A stretch of DNA of 13,893 nucleotides from Accumulibacter sp. (lineage in GTDB: Bacteria; Pseudomonadota; Gammaproteobacteria; Burkholderiales; Rhodocyclaceae), in contig JAISNE010000220.1 of assembly GCA_031276375.1 (NCBI GenBank), positions 1 to 13,893 on the forward strand. The letters run 5' to 3'. Position 1 is the stretch's first letter, and each line of letters begins with the position of its first letter. Both the position numbers and the translations under genes were made by a program. The notes under the pieces were generated by a model. The model was given only the letters and a program-made list of their open reading frames with translations. It was not told the DNA's origin and did no database searches. Shown here one piece after another: positions 13,316-13,893 of this stretch.

Positions 13316-13740
13316 AAAAAGGCAAGGGCCGGGGCAACGCGGCGGAAATACCCGCCGCGGCGCGATTCCCAAAGCGCGTGTATGGCAACTCCGTTTGATA
13401 TTATCCAAGTCATGGAGTCCAGGCGGTATCATCACTTGAAGACGACGATAGGGCGCTGATTTCAAAAGAAAAAGAGAGTTTTTGACTGGCGCGAAGCGGC
13501 GCGGTGAAAAATTTCCCCTCCCCCGCTTGTGGGGGAGGGCGCCCGAAGGGCAGGAGAGGGACAGCGGTTCCGTGGCGACAGGCGTTTGATACCAAGTTGC
13601 AGTCAAACCATCGTGATACGAAAAAAAAGACTGAAATCTTGACATGTCAGACTGGAGAATTAACTGCCTATTGAGCGCAATTTTGTATTAGGCCATGCTT
13701 TCATGTACCCTCGCTATTTTTAAGACGAGGCGGTCAAATG
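13316..13740. other. gene-free intergenic stretch
   Basis: No credible coding sequence. The open frames here either translate the C-rich repeat or lack ribosome binding sites and protein-like composition. Base composition turns AT-rich from about 13600 (A-run at 13620-13628). TTGACA at 13639-13644, inside the palindrome TGACATGTCA (13640-13649), could be a -35 box for something to the right, but no good -10 follows at proper spacing. Confidence 0.5.
13516..13551. repeat. C/G-rich dispersed intergenic hairpin repeat
   Basis: CCCTCCCCC - GCTTGT - GGGGGAGGG (13516-13539) is followed by a second small hairpin GCCC-GAA-GGGC (13541-13551) and then AGGAGAGGG. This two-hairpin arrangement is a familiar dispersed non-coding repeat in beta- and gammaproteobacterial genomes. 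I see only one copy in the window. Confidence 0.6.
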
Positions 13741-13818
13741 GCCCGTCATTCCCGCGCAAGCGGGAATCCAGAAAAGGCGGTGGAATGCTGGATTCCCGCT
13801 TGCGCGGGAATGACGGGC
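13741..13818. repeat. perfect 31-bp inverted repeat (REPIN/dRS3-like)
   Basis: The arms 13741-13771 and 13788-13818 are perfect reverse complements around a 16-base centre. Each arm contains its own palindrome ATTCCCGC-GCAA-GCGGGAAT, similar to the Neisseria dRS3 unit, so the whole resembles a REP doublet (REPIN) mobilised in trans by RAYT/IS200-like transposases. No transposase gene is in the window. Confidence 0.8.
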
Positions 13819-13893
13819 ACGGGGGACGGTTGGCGATGGCGGATTCCATCGATTCGCATTGCTGGTAATAAACCAGAGTATGAATTCCGTAGC

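Noticed and set aside
13274..13645. 123-codon minus-strand open frame upstream of the sirtuin
   Set aside because: Part of it is translation of the C-rich hairpin repeat (SLSCPSGALPHKRGRG-like text), a common false gene.
13639..13667. TTGACA as a promoter for a gene to the right
   Set aside because: No acceptable -10 at 16-18 bases and no gene start before the window ends.

Overview
The window reads as a chromosomal stretch of a high-GC betaproteobacterium, probably Burkholderiales or a close relative. The support is the GC-rich codon use, a complete TctC (Bug)/TctB/TctA tripartite tricarboxylate transporter, and a siderophore receptor locus with a divergent AraC-type regulator. I cannot name the species. 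Nothing suggests a phage, an IS element, a CRISPR array or an RNA gene.

Block 1 (131-6019, all on the minus strand) is a transport and catabolism locus. A LysR-type regulator (5096-6019) lies upstream of an apparent operon. The operon runs: D-2-hydroxyacid dehydrogenase (3922-4917), TctC binding protein (2874-3842), TctB (2369-2824), TctA (843-2366) and an RraA/HMG-aldolase-like protein (131-805). The intergenic stretch 4918-5095 holds two perfect dyads that could be operators. A strong hairpin (3890-3913) separates the dehydrogenase from tctC. A plausible reading is import of a hydroxylated carboxylate, oxidation of its 2-hydroxyl, then aldol cleavage; the substrate is unknown. Bases 1-130, downstream of the aldolase-like gene, hold only a short hairpin at 15-29 and no gene that I can support.

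Block 2 (6020-6527) has no intact gene. It contains a good sigma70-like promoter for the LysR gene, a patch of dispersed intergenic repeats, and a Sel1-repeat gene remnant (6284-6432) broken by what looks like a one-base deletion.

Block 3 (6528-11997) is an iron/siderophore uptake module. An AraC-family regulator (minus) diverges from a plus-strand operon: TonB-dependent receptor, two small membrane proteins, and a PepSY-associated multi-TM protein. The 144-bp divergent region carries a perfect 7-4-7 palindrome and an overlapping Fur-like site.

Block 4 (11998-13893) holds a second degenerate Sel1 remnant, an intact Sir2-family deacetylase gene (minus), and about 630 bp of gene-free DNA. That gene-free part contains a C-rich intergenic repeat and a perfect 31-bp inverted repeat of the REPIN/dRS3-like kind.

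The least ordinary feature is a 66-bp leader sequence at 6426-6491 and 12284-12349 (59/66 identical, same orientation). It includes the RBS and start codon of both Sel1 remnants and brackets the whole siderophore module. Part of it recurs a third time upstream of the sirtuin gene. I found no clear-cut new system; the leader family and the transporter/aldolase operon deserve follow-up most.
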